Notes: generated by a model not told the origin, from the sequence alone. A stretch of DNA of 64,000 bases from Scandinavium lactucae (GCF_033843265.1 NZ_JAWXRD010000029.1:62001-126000); one strand, 5' to 3'. Positions 33,005-43,049 are shown, counted from the first letter of the stretch. Translations and numbers: made by a program.

Positions 33005-35845
33005 TCAGGGCAGCACCAGCCACTTTCGCCAGCTGGCGATGACCAGCTCACGTTCTGCCACAAAAGCGTCCGGTGCCACGTGGCCCGGCGCTTCCTGCAA
33101 CGCCAGATGATGCAAGGCATCGCGCAGCGTGGTGTAAGCCCGACTCAACGCCAGCGCTTCCTGTTCGTCCATAATGTCGTTTTGGGCCAGCAGTTCGAGG
33201 ATACGCACGTTATCCGACCAGCGCGTCAGCTTCGGTTTATGGTGGGCGAAGCGCAACACCAGATATTGCGTAATAAACTCGATATCGGTGATACCGCCCT
33301 CATCGGCTTTAATATCAAAGCGATCGCGGTGTTTACCCCCAAGGTGCGCGCGCATTTTTTCGCGCATTTCACGCACGTCGGTTTGCAGCTTTTCGCCTTC
33401 GCGGGAAGTGGTCAAAATGTCGCGGCGAATCGCATCAAACTGCGCCTGCAACTGCGGATCGCCATACACCACGCGGGCACGCACCAGGGCCTGATGTTCC
33501 CAGGTCCAGGCTTCATGATGCTGATAATCGGCAAACGAATCCGTGGTGGTAACAAGCATTCCCGCCGCACCGGACGGACGTAAGCGAGCGTCCACTTCGT
33601 ACAGAATGCCCGAGGAGGTTCGGGTGCTGAACAGATGCATGATGCGCTGAGCCAGACGCAGATAGAACTGGCGACCGTCAATTTCACGTTCGCCGTCGGT
33701 CATGACGTCGAGCGGGCAATCATGCAGGAACACGAGATCGAGGTCAGAGCTGTAGCCCAGTTCCCAGCCGCCGAGTTTGCCGTAACCGATCACCGCAAAA
33801 CCGCGTCCCTGACGCTCTGCCAGGTGGCGGGGCTGACCAAAACGAGCCACCATTTGCGTCCATGCCTGCTGTACCACCGCGTCGATCATCGCCTCCGCCA
33901 GCCAGGTTAAGTGATCGCTCACTTTCATTACCGGCAGCGTTCCGGCGATATCCGCCGCCGCCACGCGCAGCAGTTGCGCCTGCTTAAACTGACGCAGCGC
34001 TTCGAGCTGCTGCTCTTCATCTTCTTCCGGTACGCGCAGCAGATACTGACGCAACTCATCGCGATAGGCGTCGGTGGCTGTGGGTTGATACAGCGTATTC
34101 GGATCGAGCAGTTCATCCAGCAGAAGCGGATAGCGCGCCAGCTGGGTAGCCACCATCGGCGAGGCGGCACAGAGGCGAATCAAATGCTTGAGCGCGCCGG
34201 GGAACTCACTCAGCAGTTCGAGATACGTCGTGCGCGTGACGATCCCGGTCAACAGAGGAATAATGCGCGCCAGCGGCACCGGGGCATCTTCCCGGCTGCA
34301 CACATCGCTCAGCAAATGCGGCATTAACGAATCCAGCACCTGACGTCCACGCGGCCCGATAGTGCGTCGGTCGAGCTCTTTGCGGAAATCGGCCACCAGC
34401 GTCAGGACCTGATGACGGGCGCTGTCGCTCAGATGCGCCAGTCCCGGCAGGGTGTCGTCTTCCTGCAATGCGTCCTGCCACAGCTCGCGCCAGTGCTCAG
34501 AAAGCTGTTCATCCGCCGACGTTTCTTCGTCATCGCCAATCAGGGCGTTAAAAATCTGCCGTACGCGGGTCATCTGCTCTTCCAGCGCCTGCGCCAGCGT
34601 TTCCCAGTCGGCGAACCCCATCCCCCATGCCAGACGCGCGCGGTTGAGTTCATCCTGCGGCAGGGTTTGCGTCTGTTCATCATTAATGCTTTGCAGCAGG
34701 TTTTCCAGACGGCGTAAAAACAGATAGGCATCGTGCAGCTGTTGCGCCTCACCTTCCGGCAGCAGATGCAGCGCATCAATGGCGTCCAGCGTCGGCAGCA
34801 ACGAACGCCCCTGCAAAGTGGGCTCGCGACCACCGCGGATTAATTGGAAGACCTGTACGATAAATTCAATTTCACGAATGCCGCCCGCCCCGAGCTTGAT
34901 ATTGTCTTTCAGGCCCCGGCGACGCACTTCGCGGGCAATCATGCCCTTCATGTTACGCAGCGATTGGATCACGCTGAAATCGATATAGCGGCGGAACACG
35001 AACGGGCGCAGCGTGGCGCGCAGCTCATCGACATAGACGCCCTCGCGATCGCCCATGATCCGCGCCTTCACCATCGCGTAGCGTTCCCAGTCGCGGCCCT
35101 GCTCCTGATAGTAATCTTCCAGCGCGGCGAAGCTCAGCACCAGCGGGCCGCTTTCGCCAAACGGACGCAGGCGCATGTCGACGCGATAGACGAAGCCGTC
35201 CATCGTCGGCTGATCCAGCGCTTTGATCAGCCGTTGCCCGAGGCGAGTAAAAAACTGGGCATTGTCGAGTTCACGTCGTCCGCCCTGGGTCGATCCGTGT
35301 TCTGGCCAGGCAAATATCAGATCGATATCGGAGGAGAAATTCAGCTCGCCGCCACCGAGTTTGCCCATGCCTAAAATCAGCAACGGCTGCGGTTTGCCCT
35401 CGGCGTTGCACGGCGTGCCCCATTCGCGGCAGCAGGCGTCATACAGCCAGTCGCGGGTGGCGACAATCAGCGTTTCCGCCAAATGACTTAGCTGCTGCAA
35501 ACTGCTTTCGGTAGAGACCTGCGACAGCGCCTGCGCCCAGGCAATGCGCACCATCACCCGGCGGCGGAACAAGCGTAATTCGCGCATCAGGCTGTTTTCA
35601 TCGCGAACGTCGGCCAGCGCCGCCTGCAACCAGGCGGCGTAATGCTGCCATTCATCGGCCTGCGGTGGGCTGGTTTCCAGTTCGCTCAGCCAGTCAGGAT
35701 ACGCGGCCAGACTTTGGCTAATAAAATCGCTGAAGGTCATCGCCGCCTGCGCCTGTGGGCTGAGCGATGCGGACGAGAAATCGGGCGGCAGGCGGTCGAC
35801 TACCGTCTGCCAGTGCTGCTGTAACTGCAAAGAAAACGGTGTCAT
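33005..35845 (-). CDS. glnE: Bifunctional glutamine synthetase adenylyltransferase/deadenylase
   Basis: A 946-residue regulator that adds AMP to, and removes it from, glutamine synthetase in response to PII and glutamine. Two nucleotidyltransferase domains are visible: the deadenylylase domain with LGGGELNFSSDIDLIFAW near residue 170, and the adenylylase domain with LGGWELGYSSDLDLVFLHD near 700. A central helical regulatory region joins them. GGAGAGG precedes the ATG. Length matches E. coli. It follows a shortened ygiF by 18 bp. Confidence 0.98.
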   Translation of the reverse strand: MTPFSLQLQQHWQTVVDRLPPDFSSASLSPQAQAAMTFSDFISQSLAAYPDWLSELETSPPQADEWQHYAAWLQAALADVRDENSLMRELRLFRRRVMVRIAWAQALSQVSTESSLQQLSHLAETLIVATRDWLYDACCREWGTPCNAEGKPQPLLILGMGKLGGGELNFSSDIDLIFAWPEHGSTQGGRRELDNAQFFTRLGQRLIKALDQPTMDGFVYRVDMRLRPFGESGPLVLSFAALEDYYQEQGRDWERYAMVKARIMGDREGVYVDELRATLRPFVFRRYIDFSVIQSLRNMKGMIAREVRRRGLKDNIKLGAGGIREIEFIVQVFQLIRGGREPTLQGRSLLPTLDAIDALHLLPEGEAQQLHDAYLFLRRLENLLQSINDEQTQTLPQDELNRARLAWGMGFADWETLAQALEEQMTRVRQIFNALIGDDEETSADEQLSEHWRELWQDALQEDDTLPGLAHLSDSARHQVLTLVADFRKELDRRTIGPRGRQVLDSLMPHLLSDVCSREDAPVPLARIIPLLTGIVTRTTYLELLSEFPGALKHLIRLCAASPMVATQLARYPLLLDELLDPNTLYQPTATDAYRDELRQYLLRVPEEDEEQQLEALRQFKQAQLLRVAAADIAGTLPVMKVSDHLTWLAEAMIDAVVQQAWTQMVARFGQPRHLAERQGRGFAVIGYGKLGGWELGYSSDLDLVFLHDCPLDVMTDGEREIDGRQFYLRLAQRIMHLFSTRTSSGILYEVDARLRPSGAAGMLVTTTDSFADYQHHEAWTWEHQALVRARVVYGDPQLQAQFDAIRRDILTTSREGEKLQTDVREMREKMRAHLGGKHRDRFDIKADEGGITDIEFITQYLVLRFAHHKPKLTRWSDNVRILELLAQNDIMDEQEALALSRAYTTLRDALHHLALQEAPGHVAPDAFVAERELVIASWRKWLVLP

Positions 35846-35863
35846 ATCGCCCTCTCCTGCTCG

Positions 35864-36778
35864 CTATCGTCCGGTAACCAGGAAGGCCGTCAGCATCAGC
35901 TTGGCCTGCGCAATCTGCGGTTTGAACGCCGCCTCTTTGGCACTGGCGGCAGCAGAAATGGCTTCCCCAATTTGCGCCATCTGAACGGCCGCCATCTCGT
36001 GTTCACGTTGCAGGCTGGTGTGAATGAAGGCTACCGCCTTCAGAACTTCGGCTTTCGCGGCATCATTTCCGCGCAGCCACAGCTCTTCGTGATACTGCCA
36101 GTGCGCCAGCGCCGCTTCGAGACTGGCGTTATCGTTGCCGGTGAACGCCGCTTTTTTCACGCTACGTTCGGTGTTGCCCGCCGCCAGATGATAGCCACGC
36201 GCCGCTTTGCTCAGACTTCCCTGACGCAGCACGCCTGCCGTCAGCAGCTGTTCTGCCAATTCCAGGATATCGTCAACCTGACCGTGCAGTAGCTCCAGTT
36301 CCAGCTCGCAAATCGGCTCCTGATGGCCCCCGGCTTTGACGTCGCCTAAATCCAGCGCCAGCTCGATCCGGCTTTGGTTATGGTTAACCAGCCACTTTTC
36401 CCGGTAAAAATCGGTGCTGAATAGCGGTTGCACTTCAGAGGCCAGCGCGGGCGGCAGTTTACCTTCCGGCCACACTTCAGCGGGCAGTTTCTCCAGCGCC
36501 AGTTCGGCTTTATCAATATCGATATTGTATTCAGGACGCTGATGTAAGCCGCCCACCACTTTACCCGCGATTTTCATCGTCATTTCAAAGCGGCCGTTGT
36601 GACCGCGAATGCGCAGGCCCATGTCGTGACGACGCAGCCAGTTGTCGGCGGTTTCGTAGTAGATATTGAGCAGTTGAGAAGCCGGAATGTGTTCGGCAGA
36701 GAGGGCGTTAAGCTGTCGGCGCAGGGTGTCGACGCCGTGCTGCTCAACGATGAATTTCAATTCAATTTCCTGATCCAT
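35864..36778 (-). CDS. ygiF: Inorganic triphosphatase YgiF, C-terminally shortened
   Basis: The 304-residue protein starts with an intact CYTH domain: EIELKF signature at residues 4-9, then RIRGHNGRFEMTMK, STDFYREKWLV and ICELELELL, the charged tunnel residues that bind triphosphate and Mg2+. The CHAD domain starts near residue 220 (AHWQYHEELWLRGNDAAK) but stops about 80 residues later at LTAFLVTGR, whereas E. coli YgiF continues for roughly 130 residues more. No further CHAD sequence lies before glnE. Activity of the CYTH part should survive; the polyphosphate-binding part is probably lost. Confidence 0.9.
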   Translation of the reverse strand: MDQEIELKFIVEQHGVDTLRRQLNALSAEHIPASQLLNIYYETADNWLRRHDMGLRIRGHNGRFEMTMKIAGKVVGGLHQRPEYNIDIDKAELALEKLPAEVWPEGKLPPALASEVQPLFSTDFYREKWLVNHNQSRIELALDLGDVKAGGHQEPICELELELLHGQVDDILELAEQLLTAGVLRQGSLSKAARGYHLAAGNTERSVKKAAFTGNDNASLEAALAHWQYHEELWLRGNDAAKAEVLKAVAFIHTSLQREHEMAAVQMAQIGEAISAAASAKEAAFKPQIAQAKLMLTAFLVTGR

Positions 36779-36976
36779 GACTGATTTCTTATGGTTGCGT
36801 TGCCTGGATTGAACGTTACGCCGAACTTCCGCGCATCTTTTTTGTCAGTAGAGTGTATTTCGCGCTACTTTGCCATGCAATGTCCTCCTGGAGGATTCTG
36901 ATTGCGGCAGAATGCCTGGCATCGTCAGACTGATGCCATTACTATCGATTCACTTTATGACAATAACGATGACCTG

Positions 36977-37597
36977 ATGCCTAAATTACGCCTGATTGGA
37001 TTAACTTTATTTGCACTTAGCGCTTCAGCAGTGGTTCACGCTGAAGAAACACGTTACGTCTCTGACGAGCTGAACACCTGGGTACGCAGCGGTCCTGGCG
37101 ATAACTATCGCCTCGCAGGCACCGTCACCGCGGGTGAAGCCGTCACCTTGCTACAGACCAACGATGCCACCCAGTACGGTCAAGTTCGCGACAGCAATGG
37201 CCGCACCGCGTGGATCCCATTGAAAGAGCTGAAAAGCGAGCCAAGCTTTAAAACGCGCGTGCCCGATCTGGAAAATCAGGTCAAAACGCTGACGGACAAG
37301 CTGAACAATATTGATACCACCTGGAATCAGCGCACTGCGGATATGCAGAAGAAAGTCGCCCAGAGCGACAGCGTGATTAACGGGCTGAAAGATGAAAATC
37401 AGAAGCTGAAGAACGAGCTGATCGTGGCGCAGAAAAAGGTGAGTGCCGCCAATCTGCAGCTGGATGACAAGCAGCGCACCATCATCATGCAGTGGTTTAT
37501 GTATGGCGGCGGCGTGCTGGGTGTGGGCTTGATCCTCGGTCTGGTTCTGCCGCGTCTGGTACCAAGCCGTAAACGCAACGATCGCTGGATGAACTAA
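36977..37597 (+). CDS. ygiM: SH3-domain membrane protein YgiM
   Basis: A 206-residue protein of the TIGR04211 family, the E. coli length. It has a signal peptide (about 1-22, cleavage VHA), a bacterial SH3 domain (about 25-90: LNTWVRSGPGDNYRLAGT), a coiled coil (about 95-165) and one C-terminal membrane helix (VLGVGLILGLVLPRLV) with a basic tail. The function is unknown; the SH3 domain suggests envelope binding. Start at 36977 (MPKLRLIGL) is required for the signal peptide. It is divergent from ygiF and precedes cca by 81 bp. Confidence 0.94.
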   Translation: MPKLRLIGLTLFALSASAVVHAEETRYVSDELNTWVRSGPGDNYRLAGTVTAGEAVTLLQTNDATQYGQVRDSNGRTAWIPLKELKSEPSFKTRVPDLENQVKTLTDKLNNIDTTWNQRTADMQKKVAQSDSVINGLKDENQKLKNELIVAQKKVSAANLQLDDKQRTIIMQWFMYGGGVLGVGLILGLVLPRLVPSRKRNDRWMN

Positions 37598-37678
37598 CGG
37601 CTTCACCACCGCCCGATTAGCCATCTCTTCTACACTTCCGTATTATCATCAGATAAACAGAGTGAGGAGAGAGTTGGC

Positions 37679-38920
37679 GTGAAGACATATCTGGTCGGTG
37701 GTGCAGTTCGCGATGCGTTGTTAGGCCTGCCGGTCAAAGACAAAGATTGGGTCGTTGTCGGTGCCACACCGCAGCAAATGCTCGACGCGGGTTACCAGCA
37801 GGTGGGCCGCGATTTTCCCGTTTTTCTCCATCCCAAAACCCACGAAGAATATGCCCTCGCGCGCACCGAACGGAAATCCGGCTCGGGTTACACCGGCTTT
37901 ACCTGTTATGCGGCTCCGGACGTCACGCTGGAACAGGATTTGCTGCGTCGTGATCTGACGGTTAACGCCCTTGCACAGGATGATAATGGCCAAATTATCG
38001 ACCCGTATCACGGCCAGCAGGATGTGCAAAACCGCGTGCTGCGCCACGTCTCACCAGCGTTTAGCGAAGATCCGCTGCGCGTGCTGCGCGTCGCCCGCTT
38101 TGCCGCCCGCTATGCGCATTTAAGCTTCCGTATTGCCGATGAGACGATGGCGCTGATGCGGGCGATGACCGACGCAGGCGAACTGGAACACCTCACCCCC
38201 GAACGCGTGTGGAAGGAAACGGAAAGCGCACTTGGCACTCGTAACCCGCAGGTTTTCTTCCAGACCCTACGCGATTGCGGTGCTCTGAAGGTGCTGTTTC
38301 CGGAAATTGACGCCCTGTACGGCGTGCCTGCACCTGCCAAATGGCACCCAGAAATCGACACCGGGGTGCATACGCTGATGACTCTGAGCATGGCGGCGAT
38401 GTTAACCCCCGCCATTGACGTGCGTTTCGCCACTCTGTGCCACGATTTAGGCAAAGCCCTGACGCCAAAAGCCCTGTGGCCCCGCCATCACGGACATGGT
38501 CTGGCAGGCGTGAAATTGGTAGAAGAGCTTTGCGCGCGACTGCGTGTGCCCAACGAGATGCGGGATTTGGCGAAACTGGTTGCCGAGTTTCATGACCTGA
38601 TCCATACCTTCCCACTATTGAAACCTGCCACCATTGTAACGCTGTTCGATTCCATCGATGCGTGGCGTAAGCCGCAGCGTGTGGAACAACTGGCCTTGAC
38701 CAGTGAGGCCGACGTGCGCGGACGCACCGGGTTTGAAGCCTGCGATTATCCGCAGGGACGTTTATTGCGCGAAGCATGGGATGTGGCAAAATCCGTACCG
38801 ACCAAACCGGTGATCGAGGCCGGATTTAAAGGCCCTGACGTGCGGGAAGAACTGACGCGAAGACGCGTTACTGCCGTGAATGCCTGGAAACATGAGAAAG
38901 GGTTGAACTGCGATCGGTAG
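37679..38920 (+). CDS. cca: CCA tRNA nucleotidyltransferase, multifunctional
   Basis: A 413-residue class II enzyme that builds or repairs the 3' CCA of tRNAs. Motifs: YLVGGAVRDALLG (nucleotide fold), DKDWVVVG (catalytic acids), RRDLTVNALA, and the ERVWKE helix. An HD domain lies in the C-terminal half (HTLMTLSMA...LCHDLGKAL) with phosphatase and cyclic-nucleotide phosphodiesterase activity in E. coli. It starts with GTG, as the conserved N-terminus begins there. A terminator follows, then the inserted chitinase gene on the other strand. Confidence 0.97.
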   Translation: MKTYLVGGAVRDALLGLPVKDKDWVVVGATPQQMLDAGYQQVGRDFPVFLHPKTHEEYALARTERKSGSGYTGFTCYAAPDVTLEQDLLRRDLTVNALAQDDNGQIIDPYHGQQDVQNRVLRHVSPAFSEDPLRVLRVARFAARYAHLSFRIADETMALMRAMTDAGELEHLTPERVWKETESALGTRNPQVFFQTLRDCGALKVLFPEIDALYGVPAPAKWHPEIDTGVHTLMTLSMAAMLTPAIDVRFATLCHDLGKALTPKALWPRHHGHGLAGVKLVEELCARLRVPNEMRDLAKLVAEFHDLIHTFPLLKPATIVTLFDSIDAWRKPQRVEQLALTSEADVRGRTGFEACDYPQGRLLREAWDVAKSVPTKPVIEAGFKGPDVREELTRRRVTAVNAWKHEKGLNCDR

Positions 38921-38941
38921 CAAGTACGTTAATGCATAAGA

Positions 38942-38975
38942 AAATCGCCTTTACCCACAGGGATAAAGGCGATTT
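38942..38975. terminator. Hairpin between cca and chitinase gene
   Basis: A 12-bp stem AAATCGCCTTTA with its complement (38964-38975) lies between convergent genes. The inner CCC/GGG may extend it. T-runs are short on both sides. Confidence 0.6.
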
Positions 38976-39026
38976 AAGGCTTACATTTGACTTAACATGA
39001 CACTGTCAAAAGCCGTTCATGGAAGA

Positions 39027-41918
39027 TTACTTGGCTTTATCGATGAAGAATTTTATTGAAAGGGCTTTGTTATCAAATGACAATTTCGATAGATTGGGAA
39101 TCTGTTCACCTGACTTCACATCAATATAAGCCCCCTGATAGTCTCGATCAGCATACACACGGGCGGTATATCCCTCAGCAACCTTTATCGAGGACATCTT
39201 CCTACCGAAATCAGGCATATACTCCCAATGTTTATAACCCCCATCGAGCACTGGAGTATCCCCCATAATTTCCACCATCTGACCACCATAAGCGGGACCG
39301 TCCCAACCAACCGCCTTAACGACCTGAACAGATGATACTGCTTTATTCATTACGGAACCTGGCTTGGTCATATCAAATTTAGATTGAATTTGACCTGTAT
39401 ACAGGGCATCAGTTCCTTTGAACTGACAGTCAGTGAATAAACGTACCCCCAACGAACCTTTTGGCAGTGATAAGGACGACACTTCGTTATCAGCATTAAA
39501 ACCGTTTTTCATCTTCACACCAGTTAAGCATGCGATGTCACCCGTGATATCCAGGCTATCGCCCGTTAAACCACCATTCTGGAACAGTGTGGCTTTAAGA
39601 CCAGTTACAGGCGTTGGCTGTGGCTGAGGTTCTGGCTGCGGCTCTGGTTCAAAGCTGTTAACGACGATTTTGGCGATGGTCGCCGGATTAGGTGAAATAC
39701 GTTCAATGACAACGGTTTCACCGAGAGAGATATCTTTCTCATCAGACTTAACGTGTGTAACGGTGCTATCTTCAGTCGCAGTGCTATATGCACATTTGCC
39801 ATTATCGCAGTTGAAAATATAGTTACCTTTTAACTTATTGTCATCAATGACTTTAGCAACATAAGAGGAACCGTCCGCACTGTGAAGTTTTGCTTTATCA
39901 AAATCAACGAAAACATACGGTACGTTGTTAATTTTCGACACGCTAATTGACTTCACAGTGCCATCAGAAATAACCGGGTTTTTACCGTCAAGCATATCCT
40001 GCGTCACAATCAGTTCGCCCAATACAGCTTTATTAGGATACTCACGCGTTACTGTGATGACCGTACCTGCTTTCAGGCGGCTTTTGACGTCAAAGTTAGA
40101 TCGCAGAGAAACTTCTTTGCCAAAGCGGCCTACGTAGCTGTAGTAAGCAGAAGCACCTTCGGACCCAAACAGATATTTCCCGTCGGCAGAGGCCGTAAAT
40201 TTGTAACCACTCTTGAACTTATTTGCATCAAGGTTCATCACAACATTTGTTTGACCATTGTACAAATTGACCACAATACCCTTCAGGTCGGTCTTATCAA
40301 TAATCGGATCGACATCTGGTGGTACCGGCACATCGGAACCATCTGGCAGCGGTGTGTTTTTCACTTCTTTAACGATATTCCCCAGTTCATGTTCCGGAGT
40401 ATCGCCGCTGATGTCCCAAAGGATCGCGCCCCCAAAGCCCTGATCGAGAATGTAATCTACTTTTTCATCAATAGACTGCGGATCGTCATAGGTCAGGAAT
40501 TCTTGTTTGGTTTTGCTGTAGAGATACGGCACGTGGGACTCTGAATCCCAGTAACGTGTATATTCGCCGCTTGCCAGCTTCTGCTTCAGCACATACCACG
40601 GATTGGTGCCAGTGAAGTCTTTAGCATCATCCCATGCACCTTTCACGGTTGCCGCACCGGTGTTAAACATACCCGGCAAACCAGGAATAAGTTCTGTGCC
40701 CGGGACATGGCCCCAGCCACGGCCATAATATGGGATCCCCATCATCAGCTTAGCTTTCGGCACTTTCCAGGTTTCGGCGTAGGCCTTCATGGTGTCAGCG
40801 ACGTTCAGTTCTTTATCTTCATCACGGCTGTTTTCAAACAGCGGCGCGTTATGACCGGTTAACGGCTCGAATGCGCCGTGGATGTCATAGGCCATCACGT
40901 TCACGCTATCCATTAACGCCGACGTTACGGTCGGGTTGATGTACTGGATATTGTTGTGGTTAGTGGTGACCGCTGCAGAAAGTTGATAATACTTATCATC
41001 CTTCAGGCCCTGTGCATCCAGTTTGGTACGCAGCGACTGGATAAGCTTAGTGAACTGCGCTTTCTCGGCTTCGGTATCCGGGTATTCCCAGTCAATATCC
41101 ACGCCGTCGAAATGCCACTGCTTCATATAACTGACCATACTGTTAGCCAGTTTCTCTGTGCCTGCATCCGTGGCGGTTGCTGCTTCGAAGACGCCTTCCT
41201 GAGAGTTATTCCAGCCACCGACGGAAATCATATGCGCCACGTTAGCCGCGTCAGTACGCTTTTCCAGATCTTTGATAAGGCCTGGTGCTTTGTCGGTGTC
41301 ATGCATGGTGACCACACCGTCTTTTACCACTGCAAAACCGTAATTAAGGTGGGTCAGGCCGGAGTAGTCCACTTTGTCGGGGGTAAAGAAGTTATGGGCT
41401 TCATACACACCCCATTCCGGGAAGTAGCCAATCACTTTACGCTGTGCGGCCACGTTGGCCTTTTCACGGTTCTGTAGATCGATAGCTGCCTGGCCGCTAA
41501 ATGGCGTGAACTGGAAGGTCGCGTAAGGCTTGATGGCCGTTGAATCGCCAGATACCCAAACCGGGTCAGTGCCCGGGCTGACGCCCTGATCAACCCACCA
41601 TTGTGCGGTCCAGTAATATCCGAGGAAACGCACGGTATCTCCGCCTTTATAGGTACGGTTCGGGTCGTATTCTTCGGAGATAATCGCCAGTTCCTGTTTA
41701 GCCGCAACTTGGGCTAAAACGCTGCCTGGGAAGTTATTTTGTGATGCATTGGTATACGCAGCCCAGGTATGACCTCCATCTTTGGAGATCATCATCGAAT
41801 AATCGAGACCGGAGAAGGTATTCGTCTGATCGTTTGCCGTGACGGTCGCGGCAGACGATAGCATTGGGAATCCAACGGCGGAAAAAAGAATCGCCGTGGT
41901 TAATTTATTCAAGCGCAT
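39027..41918 (-). CDS. Secreted GH18 chitinase with chitin-binding and crystallin-like modules
   Basis: A 963-residue extracellular enzyme. It has a signal peptide 1-24 (cleavage near SSA/ATV), a chitin-binding CBM5/12-type module (about 84-121: YDPNRTYKGGDTVRFLG, YWTAQWWV) and a GH18 catalytic domain (about 160-535). The latter carries SVGG at 232-235 and catalytic Glu278 in DGVDIDWE. After a Pro/Asp linker comes a domain of about 230 residues that I do not recognise, then a Glu-Pro-Gln linker and a C-terminal part with beta/gamma-crystallin-like repeats (VRLFTDCQFKG, ARVYADRDYQG, DNEVSS). It degrades chitin or related glycans outside the cell. It has no operon partners and interrupts the cca-uppP order of E. 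coli. Confidence 0.93.
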   Translation of the reverse strand: MRLNKLTTAILFSAVGFPMLSSAATVTANDQTNTFSGLDYSMMISKDGGHTWAAYTNASQNNFPGSVLAQVAAKQELAIISEEYDPNRTYKGGDTVRFLGYYWTAQWWVDQGVSPGTDPVWVSGDSTAIKPYATFQFTPFSGQAAIDLQNREKANVAAQRKVIGYFPEWGVYEAHNFFTPDKVDYSGLTHLNYGFAVVKDGVVTMHDTDKAPGLIKDLEKRTDAANVAHMISVGGWNNSQEGVFEAATATDAGTEKLANSMVSYMKQWHFDGVDIDWEYPDTEAEKAQFTKLIQSLRTKLDAQGLKDDKYYQLSAAVTTNHNNIQYINPTVTSALMDSVNVMAYDIHGAFEPLTGHNAPLFENSRDEDKELNVADTMKAYAETWKVPKAKLMMGIPYYGRGWGHVPGTELIPGLPGMFNTGAATVKGAWDDAKDFTGTNPWYVLKQKLASGEYTRYWDSESHVPYLYSKTKQEFLTYDDPQSIDEKVDYILDQGFGGAILWDISGDTPEHELGNIVKEVKNTPLPDGSDVPVPPDVDPIIDKTDLKGIVVNLYNGQTNVVMNLDANKFKSGYKFTASADGKYLFGSEGASAYYSYVGRFGKEVSLRSNFDVKSRLKAGTVITVTREYPNKAVLGELIVTQDMLDGKNPVISDGTVKSISVSKINNVPYVFVDFDKAKLHSADGSSYVAKVIDDNKLKGNYIFNCDNGKCAYSTATEDSTVTHVKSDEKDISLGETVVIERISPNPATIAKIVVNSFEPEPQPEPQPQPTPVTGLKATLFQNGGLTGDSLDITGDIACLTGVKMKNGFNADNEVSSLSLPKGSLGVRLFTDCQFKGTDALYTGQIQSKFDMTKPGSVMNKAVSSVQVVKAVGWDGPAYGGQMVEIMGDTPVLDGGYKHWEYMPDFGRKMSSIKVAEGYTARVYADRDYQGAYIDVKSGEQIPNLSKLSFDNKALSIKFFIDKAK

Positions 41919-42116
41919 AAGTAGGCTCCGAATTTATCCATAAATTCATTGTTAACAAGAAAGTGCATAAAGAAAATGCACCTCAAAATAGCATTAACGC
42001 GCCATGCTCAGAACTTAATTACATAATTCGAATTAATAACCCACTTAGTAAACGTTAGAAAAAATAATGTATTCAAATCTATGATTTACTCTCAATCATT
42101 CATAAGGATGATGTAT

Positions 42117-42147
42117 AAAACAAAAAAGCCTCGCCGAAGCGAAGCTT
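42117..42147 (-). terminator. Terminator of uppP
   Basis: On the minus strand a 9-bp stem (42139-42147 with 42126-42134, one G-T pair) closes a stable TTCG tetraloop and is followed by TTTTTGTTTT. In the 256-bp gap to the chitinase gene the rest is AT-rich, without further recognisable structure. Confidence 0.8.
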
Positions 42148-42174
42148 TTCTTTATTTATCATCAGCGTTTATAT

Positions 42175-42996
42175 TTACATAAATACCGCATAAACCGCTG
42201 CCGCAACGATAAAGCGATAGATAGCAAACGGAATAAACGTAATACGCTTAATAATGTGCAGGAAAGTTTTAATCGCAATCAGCGCTACGATAAACGCGGT
42301 TACGAAACCGACGGCAAACATCGGGATATCTGACGTGGTCAGGAAACCGATGCTCTTATAAATATCGAGCGCCGTGGCACCCATCATCATCGGCACTGCC
42401 AGCAGGAAGGAAAACTCTGCCGCAGCATAACGACTAATTCCGAGCAGCATGCCGCCCGCGATGGTTGCACCGGAGCGGGAAAAGCCGGGCCACAGCGCCA
42501 GACACTGGAAGCAGCCAACCAGAAACGCCTGACCGTAAGTCATGTCATCCAGACCCACGGTGCGTGGCTCTTTCGGTTTACAGATTTCGGCCACAATCAG
42601 CAGCACGCCGCCGACAATCAGCGCATACATCACGTTCACCGGGTTGAACAGCGCTTTGATGGCATCGTGCAACACCAGCCCAAGTACCACCGCCGGGATC
42701 ATTGCCAGCAATACGTGGATCAGCGTCAGGCGACCGGAGCCTTCACCTTCATGTACCGGTGGCCGACCAAAGTGAATGCCGATCAGACCAAACAGACGAC
42801 GCCAGAACATCACCACCACCGCGAGGATCGATCCTAACTGGATAACCACTTCAAAGGTATTGGCCTTGTCGCCTTCAAAACCCAGCAGGTGGCCGACGAT
42901 AATCATGTGGCCGGTACTGGAAACGGGTAAAAACTCAGTCAGTCCTTCGACAACACCCAGGATGGCCGCTACCAGCAGCGAGTGCATATCGCTCAT
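42175..42996 (-). CDS. uppP: Undecaprenyl-diphosphatase UppP (BacA)
   Basis: A 273-residue polytopic inner-membrane phosphatase that recycles undecaprenyl pyrophosphate for peptidoglycan and O-antigen synthesis; overproduction gives bacitracin resistance. Active-site motifs: E17-GLT-E21 with FLPVSSTGH (His30), and PGFSRSGAT. Start at ATG 42996 matches E. coli; TTG one codon earlier is disfavoured. It lies 99 bp downstream of folB in the same direction. Confidence 0.97.
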   Translation of the reverse strand: MSDMHSLLVAAILGVVEGLTEFLPVSSTGHMIIVGHLLGFEGDKANTFEVVIQLGSILAVVVMFWRRLFGLIGIHFGRPPVHEGEGSGRLTLIHVLLAMIPAVVLGLVLHDAIKALFNPVNVMYALIVGGVLLIVAEICKPKEPRTVGLDDMTYGQAFLVGCFQCLALWPGFSRSGATIAGGMLLGISRYAAAEFSFLLAVPMMMGATALDIYKSIGFLTTSDIPMFAVGFVTAFIVALIAIKTFLHIIKRITFIPFAIYRFIVAAAVYAVFM

Positions 42997-43019
42997 CAAT
43001 AAACCCTTAAATAATCAAG

Positions 43020-43049
43020 AAAAAAGAAGCTGTAAAATGAATCCAGCTT
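43020..43049 (-). terminator. Possible terminator of folB
   Basis: A 6-bp stem AAGCTG/CAGCTT with an 11-nt loop is followed on the minus strand by CTTTTTTC, between folB and uppP. Confidence 0.45.
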
